A stretch of DNA of 44,958 nt, from positions 1 through 44,958 of the IMG/VR virus record IMGVR_UViG_3300017964_000025. One strand, given 5' to 3'. Shown here one piece after another: positions 7,138 to 14,704 of this stretch. Position 1 is the stretch's first letter; the number at the start of each line of letters is the position of its first letter. The notes below the pieces were generated by a model. The model had not been told where the DNA came from and searched no databases. It saw only the letters and a program-made list of their open reading frames with translations. The DNA is from a virus. Made by a program: the position numbers and the translations under genes.

Positions 7138-7563
7138 TTAAGCTGCCAACTCCATTGCCTGATCGTAATTCATCACAATCGCTTCGCCGGAATTAGTGAC
7201 GCCCGTTAAGCAGCACTCCAAGCCATTCTGATAAACAATCTTTAAGATTCGCAAAGCTTCATCAGTAGATGAAATCGGCTGAGAACAACCTTCCTGACCT
7301 CCAAATGCTAGAGGGATCTGAAAATTTACATGGAAGTGATCGAATTTTGGCAAAGGCTCAGGTTTAGATTTTTTCTTACCTCTCTCACCAAGAAGCCCGT
7401 TCTTTTGAAGTAGCCCCTGATAAGCGATAGTCAAATTTTCAAGAATGGATATTTGCTCGATAGCATCAGCCATCGTTTGCTGTAGTTGAGGGGCAAGAGC
7501 CTGATTAGAGGATGCTGTTTGAAGGTCGTATTTGATCTTGTTTAGAGTTTCACACATTTGCAT
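7138..7563 (-). CDS. Hypothetical protein
   Basis: A 141-residue protein with a helical N-terminal half (about 1-60), a Lys-rich linker and a C-terminal half with DEALRILKIVYQNG. No good ribosome binding site precedes the ATG, but a 19-codon frame ends exactly at its start (7564-7623), so translation may be coupled. Function unknown. Confidence 0.7.
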   Translation of the reverse strand: MQMCETLNKIKYDLQTASSNQALAPQLQQTMADAIEQISILENLTIAYQGLLQKNGLLGERGKKKSKPEPLPKFDHFHVNFQIPLAFGGQEGCSQPISSTDEALRILKIVYQNGLECCLTGVTNSGEAIVMNYDQAMELAA

Positions 7564-7623
7564 TTACCGTATTTGAAGTAATTGATACGGAGAGACAGAT
7601 AGAAGTGTGGCGGTAGACTTCAT
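7564..7623 (-). CDS. Possible 19-residue leader peptide
   Basis: ATG at 7621-7623 opens a 19-codon frame ending in TAA directly abutting the ATG of the gene at 7563. A GGAG lies about 18 nt upstream, which is long for a ribosome binding site. It is in frame with the next gene and may serve translational coupling. It could also be an accident. Confidence 0.25.
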   Translation of the reverse strand: MKSTATLLSVSPYQLLQIR

Positions 7624-7701
7624 GCCAGTGATTCAATTTGTATCTCCTAATTTATGTATCCATTGTGATCGCTGAACACAGGCGATTAAAGCTGTGGCAG
7701 A

Positions 7702-7923
7702 TTAATGAATTCGCTTAAACTCACCTGTTTCAGTGTTGCGTGAGGTAGCAAATTCAATCTGTGCCAAGTCCGTCCCTCCTGATTCTTCTTTGATCAAGCC
7801 AAACAACTTTGATCTACTCATTCGAGAACTGCCGGACATTAAAGAGCCGATAACACGAGTGCCATCGGCTAGTATTGCTAGATATGAATACCTGTAAGTT
7901 TCCATATTCAAAATGTAAGTCAT
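7702..7923 (-). CDS. Hypothetical protein
   Basis: A 73-residue protein with no recognised motif. The ATG at 7923 lies inside a palindromic promoter-like element (7916-7929) and has no ribosome binding site, so either the mRNA is nearly leaderless or a later ATG (7905) is used. Confidence 0.55.
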   Translation of the reverse strand: MTYILNMETYRYSYLAILADGTRVIGSLMSGSSRMSRSKLFGLIKEESGGTDLAQIEFATSRNTETGEFKRIH

Positions 7924-7929
7924 TACTTA
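7916..7929 (-). promoter_or_regulatory. Palindromic promoter element, copy 3
   Basis: TAAGT (7916-7920), CATT, ACTTA (7925-7929): short-arm version. It overlaps the start codon of the gene ending at 7923. TACATT follows as a -10-like hexamer on the minus strand. Confidence 0.45.
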
Positions 7930-7942
7930 TTTATTATCAAGG

Positions 7943-8284
7943 TTAAATTGATAACTTTATCCAATTAATGAATTCCTCATTAGAGAAGAGCAGAATATTG
8001 TCAGCCTCTTCTTTAGTGCATTCACCTTCATACACAGGCTCTCCATCGTTCTTTTGGGTAGTAACGACAAAGACAACCGGATCTTTGTCTGGATCTGATT
8101 GTTGATTGATTCCGGTGAAAATGACATTAATCAGAATGTGATCGGCCTCATACTCAACTAAGCGACTGGAATAAACAAAGTCGTCCGGCAATGATTTATG
8201 AAGCTCTCTCCACTCCTTCCCAGAGCATTTAAAGATTTCTTTAGTCTCTGCATCAATTGAATAAAAAACGTGTGCCGTAGTCAT
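7943..8284 (-). CDS. Hypothetical protein
   Basis: A 113-residue acidic protein, alternating beta and helix in appearance, with no recognised motif. The start forms TGATG with the upstream stop and has AGGAG ten bases upstream, so it is coupled to the DUF6440-like gene. Confidence 0.7.
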   Translation of the reverse strand: MTTAHVFYSIDAETKEIFKCSGKEWRELHKSLPDDFVYSSRLVEYEADHILINVIFTGINQQSDPDKDPVVFVVTTQKNDGEPVYEGECTKEEADNILLFSNEEFINWIKLSI

Positions 8285-8613
8285 CAGAGCGCTCCTGTTG
8301 CTTTACAGCCTTTGTGAGTTAAACCGTCTTCACTGATTCGAGGGTGTATCCCACCTGAAGCGGTCTCCAAATACTGACAGCCTGTTCCGTGATCTATTCG
8401 TAAGACCATGTTAGAGCGAACACCGACAGATTTGTTGTCAGTATCATTGAGGCTTTTGTCGGTAGAGGCGCTTGCAAAGGTTATTCCGCCAATTGCAGCA
8501 ATCACAACAGGGATCAACAAAGAAGTTAATCCCTTATGGATACCACCCTTAACTGCGGCCTCAGTATTGGCTTTATAGTCACTCCAGAACTCTTTTTCGC
8601 CTTGAGTCATCAT
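8284..8613 (-). CDS. Membrane protein with DUF6440-like C-terminus
   Basis: A 109-residue protein. Residues 28-48 are hydrophobic, a probable membrane segment. The C-terminal 45 residues carry DHGTGCQYLE and then GIHPRISEDG, which I recognise as the phage DUF6440-like pattern (DxxTGxQYL...PrlxxDG). No biochemical role is known for that family. The start overlaps the upstream Nmad5-like gene as ATGA. Confidence 0.7.
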   Translation of the reverse strand: MMTQGEKEFWSDYKANTEAAVKGGIHKGLTSLLIPVVIAAIGGITFASASTDKSLNDTDNKSVGVRSNMVLRIDHGTGCQYLETASGGIHPRISEDGLTHKGCKATGAL

Positions 8614-9416
8614 GCTGCTTCAGCCTTATCTTCAGCACCAGGCAAAGGGCGTTTTGAGTCGATCATGCTGTTCAGAGATTTGATCGATTCGACCGGAATC
8701 AAAGCTGAAGAGTTTGGGTCTGTGAATTCAGGTAAAAACTCTTTCGCTTCAGGCCATACTTCTAAGAGTTTGTTTACGGTTTTAACAGAGCCAAGTGTTG
8801 CACTGATCAATTCACCCATCTTGACTAATTCATTCTCGAAAGCTCTGCCCTTCTCAATAAGATTTTCCCACTCTTTGATGATCTCAGAGTCTTTTTCTGG
8901 CGTCAGATGAACATCAGTGTTGTAACGAAGATTTAGAGGCACAAAGAGTCTCTTGTCGGATTGGTGATTGTTTGAGTTGTATGCACGAAGAAATTTCTGA
9001 CCTTCATTTTTTTTGGATGAAACAACTCTCATTCCACGATTTCCCGAAGTCAGATCTTTTTTGATGGTCAGAACATTCTTGTAATTAACGCAGACAAGGG
9101 ACACTTCGCTAACCAAATATTGTTGGTTACTAATATCATGGTCTTCGGCGTTTGAAGACCCATATTTAGGATTAGGCTCAGAAATGCGAAGAGAATATGA
9201 GTCAGCCTGGTAAAAACCAGAAGGATCAAGTCCTTTGCTCTTAATCAAATCACTTACGCCCTCATGAAAGTCACGATGGAAGTGAGCCATAGTTTTTGTG
9301 CTCAACTCGGAGTGCTCTTTAACAAGGGCGTCCAAGTCCGATTGCAATGATTTGGTCAACACATTATCCAAAATCTGTGCACGAATAGCTTTGGTTAGAG
9401 TTCTTGATTTAGCCAT
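8610..9416 (-). CDS. Nmad5-like protein
   Basis: A 268-residue protein. The N-terminus MAKSRTLTKAIRAQILDNVL and the near-C-terminal WPEAKEFLP match the signature I recall for phage Nmad5 proteins (LTKAIR..I at the start, WPE...P near the end), a family proposed to be linked to DNA nucleotide modification. The molecular function is not established and the assignment rests on memory of the motif. The start at 9416 is chosen for its AGGAG; the frame extends to 9452 across the terminator hairpin, which is unlikely to be coding. Confidence 0.65.
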   Translation of the reverse strand: MAKSRTLTKAIRAQILDNVLTKSLQSDLDALVKEHSELSTKTMAHFHRDFHEGVSDLIKSKGLDPSGFYQADSYSLRISEPNPKYGSSNAEDHDISNQQYLVSEVSLVCVNYKNVLTIKKDLTSGNRGMRVVSSKKNEGQKFLRAYNSNNHQSDKRLFVPLNLRYNTDVHLTPEKDSEIIKEWENLIEKGRAFENELVKMGELISATLGSVKTVNKLLEVWPEAKEFLPEFTDPNSSALIPVESIKSLNSMIDSKRPLPGAEDKAEAA

Positions 9417-9451
9417 GATTAAAATCTCCTGTTTTATGGCGAAAGAAAACA

Positions 9452-9471
9452 CCCCAGATTTTTCACTGGGG
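9452..9471 (-). terminator. Intrinsic terminator
   Basis: CCCCAG (9452-9457), 8-nt loop, CTGGGG (9466-9471). On the minus strand it is followed by TGTTTTCTTT. It lies just past the stop of the acidic protein gene (9480) and before the Nmad5-like gene. Confidence 0.7.
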
Positions 9472-9479
9472 CTGTTTAA

Positions 9480-10145
9480 CTAAACGACTTCTGAAAGTGC
9501 CTTAAGCAGTGCGGAGTCTTTGTTGATCTCGAAGACATTGCCCGCACCTTTCGTAGTCACGTTTAATTTGTGAAAAATGTTTGTGGTTTGCGAAGCCTGA
9601 GAGCTTGCAGTGCCAGGTGAGTAGCTATCCATTAGACTGTTTTTAAAGTCCTTGGTAGATATGGACTTGTGCTCAGTCAGGTATTGAATACCCTTAGCCG
9701 TATAAACGGACAGTTGGTTTTCGGCATGGATGCACTTATAAATGTTTAGAACCTTGTCTTTCTGTTTAACAGGCAGCGCCTCATAAACATCAACAAGTTC
9801 AGCCTTGTTTTCCATTCCACACATACCGATGAACATGTCTTTGTCATCGATAGCAGTGAAGCCTGTCATCTTGCTTGAAGAGCGAGTTGTTTTTGGTTTC
9901 TCTTTGGCTTCGACTTCGACCTCTACGGCCTTTTTAACTTCGATTGAATCTTCGATAGACGAATGAATTTCATCGGCCACTTCAAGCTCACGCTCTACGG
10001 CCTCATCGATTTCTTCAGAAAGGTCTAAGTCATCTTTTGCTTCGACCGTTTCTTCCTCAGCTTCAACCTCGATCTCAGATTCGAGATCCATCAATAAGCT
10101 GTTTAGCTCGTCATCGTTCATGATTGCTTCGTTTGTGCCAGTCAT
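9480..10145 (-). CDS. Acidic phage protein with SSB-tail-like N-terminus
   Basis: A 221-residue protein. The first 85 residues are extremely Glu/Asp-rich, including DDELNSLLMDLES at 11-23, which resembles the acidic tail of the gp32-like SSB encoded at 33498 (DEDDLNDLLAELG). After a basic linker (KTTRSSSK) the rest is a compact, mostly helical domain. GGAG lies 9 nt before the ATG. Possibly a DNA-mimicking or replication-interacting protein, which is inference. No family recognised. Confidence 0.75.
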   Translation of the reverse strand: MTGTNEAIMNDDELNSLLMDLESEIEVEAEEETVEAKDDLDLSEEIDEAVERELEVADEIHSSIEDSIEVKKAVEVEVEAKEKPKTTRSSSKMTGFTAIDDKDMFIGMCGMENKAELVDVYEALPVKQKDKVLNIYKCIHAENQLSVYTAKGIQYLTEHKSISTKDFKNSLMDSYSPGTASSQASQTTNIFHKLNVTTKGAGNVFEINKDSALLKALSEVV

Positions 10146-10196
10146 TTGTAATCTCCTAATTAATTAATTCGCTTAACTTGCGATACACAAACAATA

Positions 10197-10433
10197 TTAA
10201 AATCGTGACTCCGGCGATTCGATATTAGGCAGTTCAGAATCAAATTTTCTGTTCGCCTCTAGCCATCGAATTGCGGGGCTTGCAGCCAGGATTGCGATAT
10301 GAGCCGCAATCACGATTAGAGCGACAAAGACTCCGGTTAATGAGTGCGCCAACAAGACGATCATTACCTGCATCCAATCCAAAAGAAGAGAAAAAGGGAG
10401 TGCCTTTTCATAAAGGTTGTTAAGCAGCTTCAC
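10197..10433 (-). CDS. Membrane protein, GTG start
   Basis: A 78-residue protein with one long or two short hydrophobic segments (about residues 12-52) and a charged C-terminus. The frame opens at 10472, but the GTG at 10433 has GGAGG nine bases upstream and overlaps the exonuclease gene by only 14 nt, so it is preferred. Function unknown. Confidence 0.6.
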   Translation of the reverse strand: MKLLNNLYEKALPFSLLLDWMQVMIVLLAHSLTGVFVALIVIAAHIAILAASPAIRWLEANRKFDSELPNIESPESRF

Positions 10434-10995
10434 GGGTGGCCACCTCCGTAAGATCGATGTTGAACTCACCATGTGAAACCCCTTTAAAGAAGCACTTCAT
10501 CATGCGATCAACGTCATATTCAGCGGCGTGAGCCTTGTCTTCGTCATACTCATAGCCTGAAGCACGACAAAGCTCTTTAAGACTTGGCAATTTGCCATGA
10601 GGAGTTGCCCAACGTCCGTTCTCCATAGTGCAAAACACCTCTGGGTTGGGAACGGAATAACCCAATCGTTGCATCTCACCCTTTAGAAATGTCCAATCGA
10701 AATCTGCGTTATGAGCAATGAAGACATCGGTTTTAGCGATCAACCCGTGAATGCTAGGCATCAACTCTTCGATTGTCGGGCAATCAGTAAGCTCTTCGAA
10801 TGAAATATGGTGAACAGCTTGAGCTTTAGGATCGATTGATCGTTGAGGGTTTATTCGCTTAGTCCAGATGAGTCGAGGCTCAGGAATAACGGAGAAGTCT
10901 GTGATGTTGTAAATAAAGCCACAAACCTCAATGATCCTATGCCCTTTAGACTGATCTAAGCCTGTTGTTTCCAAGTCAATGCCTGCGATTAACAT
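10420..10995 (-). CDS. dnaQ: DnaQ-like 3'-5' exonuclease
   Basis: A 191-residue DEDDh-family exonuclease. Exo I is DLETTG (D7, E9), Exo II is HNADFDWTFL (about residues 95-104) and Exo III is HAAEYDVDRM (His and Asp about residues 156-161), so all catalytic residues are present. It corresponds to the epsilon proofreading subunit of polymerase III and most likely proofreads for the split DnaE polymerase encoded at 36691-40564, since no exonuclease domain is seen there. AAGGA precedes the ATG and the gene overlaps the upstream one by 7 nt. A role in degrading host DNA or RNA is a less likely alternative. Confidence 0.9.
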   Translation of the reverse strand: MLIAGIDLETTGLDQSKGHRIIEVCGFIYNITDFSVIPEPRLIWTKRINPQRSIDPKAQAVHHISFEELTDCPTIEELMPSIHGLIAKTDVFIAHNADFDWTFLKGEMQRLGYSVPNPEVFCTMENGRWATPHGKLPSLKELCRASGYEYDEDKAHAAEYDVDRMMKCFFKGVSHGEFNIDLTEVATREAA

Positions 10996-11435
10996 GCTTT
11001 GTATCCTTGTGATGAAAGAGTTTTAATGGTCGAGTTGAACTTCTTTTTGAGGTCCATAGGGTCACTAAAGGAATACGGCTCTACTTGCTTGTGTCTGCCC
11101 GACTTAAAGTCATACCCTCTTGAAACCGTCATTCGACTGTTGGCTGTGTCGAGATTGATCTGAGCAAGATCGCCCTCTTTGTTTACAAAAGTTCGAATGT
11201 AAGTGGTGAATCCCTTGCTACCCTCAAGCTCTTTTATGAGCACCGTAAGGATTTCGGTAAGCTCTTCACTGACGAGTCCAGAGGTCAACCAAAAGACTGC
11301 TTTCAGCGTCTCTATCGCTTCTCTCTTGGTCATCTGAAATGACTCGAATTTGGTGTATGTATTCTGAATTAGCGAAGTGGTCTTCGACTGAAGCTCCGCT
11401 CGATAGTCCACCGGACTGATCTCTGTGACTGACAT
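10989..11435 (-). CDS. Hypothetical protein
   Basis: A 148-residue protein. The N-terminal 85 residues appear helical; the C-terminal part is basic and beta-rich. The start at 11435 has GGGAGA upstream; the frame extends to 11465 without a ribosome binding site. It directly precedes and overlaps the DnaQ-like gene. No family recognised. Confidence 0.7.
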   Translation of the reverse strand: MSVTEISPVDYRAELQSKTTSLIQNTYTKFESFQMTKREAIETLKAVFWLTSGLVSEELTEILTVLIKELEGSKGFTTYIRTFVNKEGDLAQINLDTANSRMTVSRGYDFKSGRHKQVEPYSFSDPMDLKKKFNSTIKTLSSQGYKAC

Positions 11436-11532
11436 TTTGTATCTCCCATTTAAAGCGCCCCTCAATTACGTCATCGACAAATGACGGCAGGGCGAAAACA
11501 GCAGCTACGAATAGAAAACGTAAAAGTTTCAT
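11266..11532 (-). CDS. Possible small exported protein overlapping the next gene
   Basis: The frame begins with a convincing signal-peptide-like start (basic MKLLRF then a hydrophobic core to about residue 18) and a weak GAGATG upstream, and a palindromic promoter-like element lies 57 nt away. Only the first 32 codons are unique; the rest overlaps the hypothetical gene at 10989-11435 in another frame. Either an overlapping gene or a fortuitous frame. Confidence 0.3.
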   Translation of the reverse strand: MKLLRFLFVAAVFALPSFVDDVIEGRFKWEIQNVSHRDQSGGLSSGASVEDHFANSEYIHQIRVISDDQERSDRDAESSLLVDLWTRQ

Positions 11533-11588
11533 GAGGCATCTCGCTTGCTGATTTATAAAATCATGTTAAGCAAGCGAGAAAGAAAAGT

Positions 11589-11608
11589 AAATAAGAACTT
11601 ACTTATTT
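11589..11608 (-). promoter_or_regulatory. Palindromic promoter element, copy 4
   Basis: AAATAAG (11589-11595), 6 nt, CTTATTT (11602-11608). It overlaps the stop codon of the P-loop kinase gene. TACTTT on the minus strand is the -10-like hexamer. It precedes the genes starting at 11532 or 11435. Confidence 0.5.
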
Positions 11609-12233
11609 AATGAAAGGAAACGCTACCTGCGTCTGAGGTCATTACAGACTCGATCCGAGAGATCACGGTCATCATCTGATCTAGACGGTATTCAAGATCG
11701 GTTTCCTGATCGGACAATGAGAACACAAAGCCATTGTATTCCTTGGACTGAGCCAAACCAGTTATCAGCGCATGAAGATGAGTTCTATAGCACTCGTTTA
11801 AAGCGCCCTTCCCTGGCTCTGGGACAACAGGAATACCGGGAGGCACAATGACCAAAGCAGTGAAATTCTCATTCAACAGCTCATAACACCGCTGCATATA
11901 GTCGCTTAATGCCAAATGCTCGTCTTCACAAGAAGGAGTAGCCTCGGCAAGCGTATATGCCATGTAATCCACTGGCGATCTATCCGTCACAAAGGCGCAG
12001 GACTTAGACCAAGCAGAAGAGGCGTGATCCAGAATCTTATTTTGAATTACCAATCGATCTTTCATACCAAAAGACTTAGAAGGATCATAACCTGCATCCA
12101 TCATAATCTCTGAGGTATTCGTCTTAAGGAATGGCATAAAGCCATCCCCAAGAGAGTCAGAAAGATGATCAGATAGTTTCTGGGCTAAAGTTGTTTTTCC
12201 AACTCTGTGCGCCCCTACAAGTGCTATCTTCAT
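11607..12233 (-). CDS. P-loop nucleoside/nucleotide kinase-like protein
   Basis: A 208-residue protein with Walker A GAHRVGKTT at residues 7-15 and DRSPVDYMAY near residue 84, the layout of AAA_28/NadR-type and deoxynucleoside or thymidylate kinases (DR[SF] motif binding the nucleoside). It lies directly downstream of the DHFR-dUTPase gene (TAATG overlap) within the nucleotide module, so phosphorylation of a deoxynucleoside or dNMP is the likely reaction. The substrate cannot be read from the sequence; nicotinamide riboside kinase activity is an alternative. Confidence 0.7.
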   Translation of the reverse strand: MKIALVGAHRVGKTTLAQKLSDHLSDSLGDGFMPFLKTNTSEIMMDAGYDPSKSFGMKDRLVIQNKILDHASSAWSKSCAFVTDRSPVDYMAYTLAEATPSCEDEHLALSDYMQRCYELLNENFTALVIVPPGIPVVPEPGKGALNECYRTHLHALITGLAQSKEYNGFVFSLSDQETDLEYRLDQMMTVISRIESVMTSDAGSVSFH

Positions 12234-13408
12234 TAGTTAATTCCTGAGTGTCCAAATCCACCTTCACCACGATCACTCTCAACATCGAAGCCATCAACAA
12301 TTTTCAGTTCAGCCTGAACCACTGGCACAAATACGATTTGAGAAACGCGATCGCCCACATTCACTTCGAAATCTTCATCACTGCGATTCCATAGACTGAT
12401 CATCAATTCACCCTGATAATCGGAGTCAATTAAGCCAACAAGATTGCCAAGAACGATTCCATGTTTTGCCCCTAATCCAGATCGAGGCAGTAATGTAGCT
12501 GTATAGCCTGGATCTTTAATGTGCATAGCTAATCCAGTCTTAACCATTCGGCATTCACCCGCTTTCAGAACAAAGGCTTCGGTGGATCGCAAATCCATAC
12601 CCGCAGAGCCGGCCGTTTTGTATTCAGGCAACGGAATTTCACTTCCAATACGATCATCAAGAATCTTAACGCCAACACTAAGCCCCAAAGATTCTTCCAC
12701 ATCATTCTTAGGTTGAATGTCATCCAACATCTTTTCGACGCCAATTTTCAAACACTTATCAAAGACTTTTTGATGAGGAACATTCATGGTCGTAGCAAGA
12801 AAATTGATTTGCTCGCCTAAAGCTCGTTTCTCATCTGCTTCTTTCATGTGATCTTCGCTTAGAGCGCCCTCTATCTTTGGCTTAAGGATGTCCACCCAAG
12901 CTTCAGGATCGTCTTCGGATGCTTTAGCAAGCACATGAGCCATTTGAGTAACATCAAAGAACTGAGGTATGAAGCTAGGAGTATGAACATCTCCTTCAGC
13001 CTCTAGATTGATGATGCTGACCACAACCTTATCCAACAGATAAACACCGCGATAAGCAGCATCCAAGAACAGATCGTAAATATGCTTTCCGCCAATAATC
13101 CAGATAGCCTCATCTTCGGAGAACATGCCCGGAGTCTCTGATGCAAAACCCTCCGTGATTGACTCAAACGTAAAAAATTCAAAACCCTCGACAGCTTCAA
13201 ACTCACGCTCATCAACCAGAACAATATTTCTTCGATTTGGAAGTGGCTTACGACCTAAAGAGTCCATCGTATTCCATCCCATAATTACAGTCCCGCCTTC
13301 GGTTTGAGACTTAAACCAAGCCAGATCTGATTTACACTTCCAAGGCAGCTTCCCTTTGTTTCCGATTACTCCGTTGCGAGACGTTGCCATTATCATTGAT
13401 ACGTTCAT
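12233..13408 (-). CDS. Dihydrofolate reductase-dUTPase fusion
   Basis: A 391-residue two-domain protein. Residues 3-160 are dihydrofolate reductase: [24 protein letters not shown] with the catalytic Asp at 28, VIMGWNT and WIIGGKHIY. Residues 240-391 are trimeric-type dUTPase with all five motifs: [10 protein letters not shown] (266-275), [10 protein letters not shown] (308-317), GLIDSDYQG (325-333), GDRVSQ (352-357) and [10 protein letters not shown] (380-389). A charged helical linker joins them. DHFR regenerates the tetrahydrofolate oxidised by ThyA; dUTPase makes dUMP for ThyA and removes dUTP. The ATG at 13408 starts the DHFR fold; the frame extends to 13453. It overlaps the upstream membrane protein gene by 77 nt. 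Confidence 0.93.
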   Translation of the reverse strand: MNVSMIMATSRNGVIGNKGKLPWKCKSDLAWFKSQTEGGTVIMGWNTMDSLGRKPLPNRRNIVLVDEREFEAVEGFEFFTFESITEGFASETPGMFSEDEAIWIIGGKHIYDLFLDAAYRGVYLLDKVVVSIINLEAEGDVHTPSFIPQFFDVTQMAHVLAKASEDDPEAWVDILKPKIEGALSEDHMKEADEKRALGEQINFLATTMNVPHQKVFDKCLKIGVEKMLDDIQPKNDVEESLGLSVGVKILDDRIGSEIPLPEYKTAGSAGMDLRSTEAFVLKAGECRMVKTGLAMHIKDPGYTATLLPRSGLGAKHGIVLGNLVGLIDSDYQGELMISLWNRSDEDFEVNVGDRVSQIVFVPVVQAELKIVDGFDVESDRGEGGFGHSGIN

Positions 13409-13673
13409 GTTTATTACTTTTCCCTTTACCGTTAATTTGAGCCACAAGCTCAACAGATTGCAGCCTGTTAAATAAATTGTTTAAAAGCACCGCAAACCCG
13501 GTAAACACCAAGATCCCGAAAATTGCATGTGCGTCTGTTACCCCGTTAAAACCTTGAATGACTGCTGCCAGTGAATTGCATAAACTCAAAAAGCAGCATC
13601 CCATTAGGAGTCTGTTAACTCCCCCTCTAACCTTGCGTATCTCTGATAAAACAAAATTCATTTCCTTCACCAT
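13332..13673 (-). CDS. Small membrane protein
   Basis: A 113-residue protein with two hydrophobic segments (about residues 20-40 and 48-66) and a basic, hydrophilic C-terminal tail. The tail is encoded in the 77 nt shared with the DHFR start. No good ribosome binding site precedes the first ATG, which lies only three bases from a palindromic promoter-like element. Function unknown. Confidence 0.65.
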   Translation of the reverse strand: MVKEMNFVLSEIRKVRGGVNRLLMGCCFLSLCNSLAAVIQGFNGVTDAHAIFGILVFTGFAVLLNNLFNRLQSVELVAQINGKGKSNKHERINDNGNVSQRSNRKQREAALEV

Positions 13674-13675
13674 TG

Positions 13676-13693
13676 TAAGTAAGTGTTTACTTA
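13676..13693 (-). promoter_or_regulatory. Palindromic promoter element, copy 5
   Basis: TAAGTAA (13676-13682), GTGT, TTACTTA (13687-13693), perfect arms. The minus strand continues as TACAAT, a good -10 hexamer. It precedes the membrane protein, DHFR-dUTPase and kinase genes. Confidence 0.6.
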
Positions 13694-13726
13694 TTTAGTT
13701 AAACAAATTTAGAGAGGTCGTTCAAA

Positions 13727-14704
13727 CTAAACTGATACCGCAGCTTTCATGAATGGTTCATGTCTGTAGCCGATAAGATCAAAATCGGAAAACTCAATTT
13801 GATCCAGATCTTTTCCTTCACCGTTGAATACCACATAAGGAAGTGCATGAGACTTTCGCTCAGACGCTTCTTTTGCCAGGTCAATGTGATTGTTGTAGAT
13901 GTGATAGTCACCAAAGGTATGAACAAAGTCGCCTGGAATCATGTTAGTGAGGCCAGCAATTACAATCGTAAGAAGACTATAACTGGCAATGTTAAATGGA
14001 ACGCCAAGAAAACAATCAGCCGATCTTTGATACAACTGACAACTCAAACGCCTGGTTGGAAAGCTAATTTCATCTAGCAGCACACAAGCGCTTTCTAAAT
14101 CCCCGTCATTACAGAAATCCATTACATCGTAATAGACATCCGTAGAGTAGCGGTCAGGACTTCTTGATCTGTCCAAACAAAAGGCTTGTATGCGTTCGTC
14201 ATCGCTCATTTCCAAGGTGTAGAACTGGAACATCGTGTGACATGGCGGAAGCGCTTGTTTTCCATTTGTCGCGTTCTCATTAGGAGAGAAAGAAATGTCC
14301 GGCAGAACTTCGGGATTCCACGCTGAAACAATCATACGTCTTGAGTCAGGGTTAGACTTTAGATCGTTAATTACAGACTGAATCTGATCTACGCCATTAA
14401 AGTCACGCCATTGCTTACCGTAGACTGGCCCCAGGTTGCCATCTTCGTCAGCCCACTCATCCCAAATTTTTACGTTATTGTCTTTGAGATATTGAATGTT
14501 GGTCTCTCCACGAAGAAACCAAATCAGCTCATGCACTACTGCATTGAAGTTGGTTTTCTTGCATGTAACCAAAGGGAATGCCCGGTGAACATCTTTGAAT
14601 CGCATCTGATGACCAAACAAAGAGATTGTTCCCGTTCCCGTCCTGTCGTCTTTCTTCTTAGCTGCCGCGATGATGGTCTTAAGTAAATCTTGATACTGCT
14701 TCAT
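13727..14704 (-). CDS. thyA: Thymidylate synthase (ThyA type)
   Basis: A 325-residue folate-dependent thymidylate synthase converting dUMP to dTMP. Visible signatures are RTGTGT (21-26), FPLVTCKK, WDEWAD, LGPVYGKQWR, the active-site Cys at 155 in PPCHTMFQFY, LSCQLYQRSAD and GDYHIYNNHI. It is longer than the usual 264 residues or so because of an extra segment of about 50 residues (166-218) between FQFYTLE and LSCQLYQRS, plus a shorter one near 140-149. The start forms TAATG with the nrdB stop, so the two are coupled. It works with the DHFR-dUTPase encoded next. Confidence 0.96.
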   Translation of the reverse strand: MKQYQDLLKTIIAAAKKKDDRTGTGTISLFGHQMRFKDVHRAFPLVTCKKTNFNAVVHELIWFLRGETNIQYLKDNNVKIWDEWADEDGNLGPVYGKQWRDFNGVDQIQSVINDLKSNPDSRRMIVSAWNPEVLPDISFSPNENATNGKQALPPCHTMFQFYTLEMSDDERIQAFCLDRSRSPDRYSTDVYYDVMDFCNDGDLESACVLLDEISFPTRRLSCQLYQRSADCFLGVPFNIASYSLLTIVIAGLTNMIPGDFVHTFGDYHIYNNHIDLAKEASERKSHALPYVVFNGEGKDLDQIEFSDFDLIGYRHEPFMKAAVSV

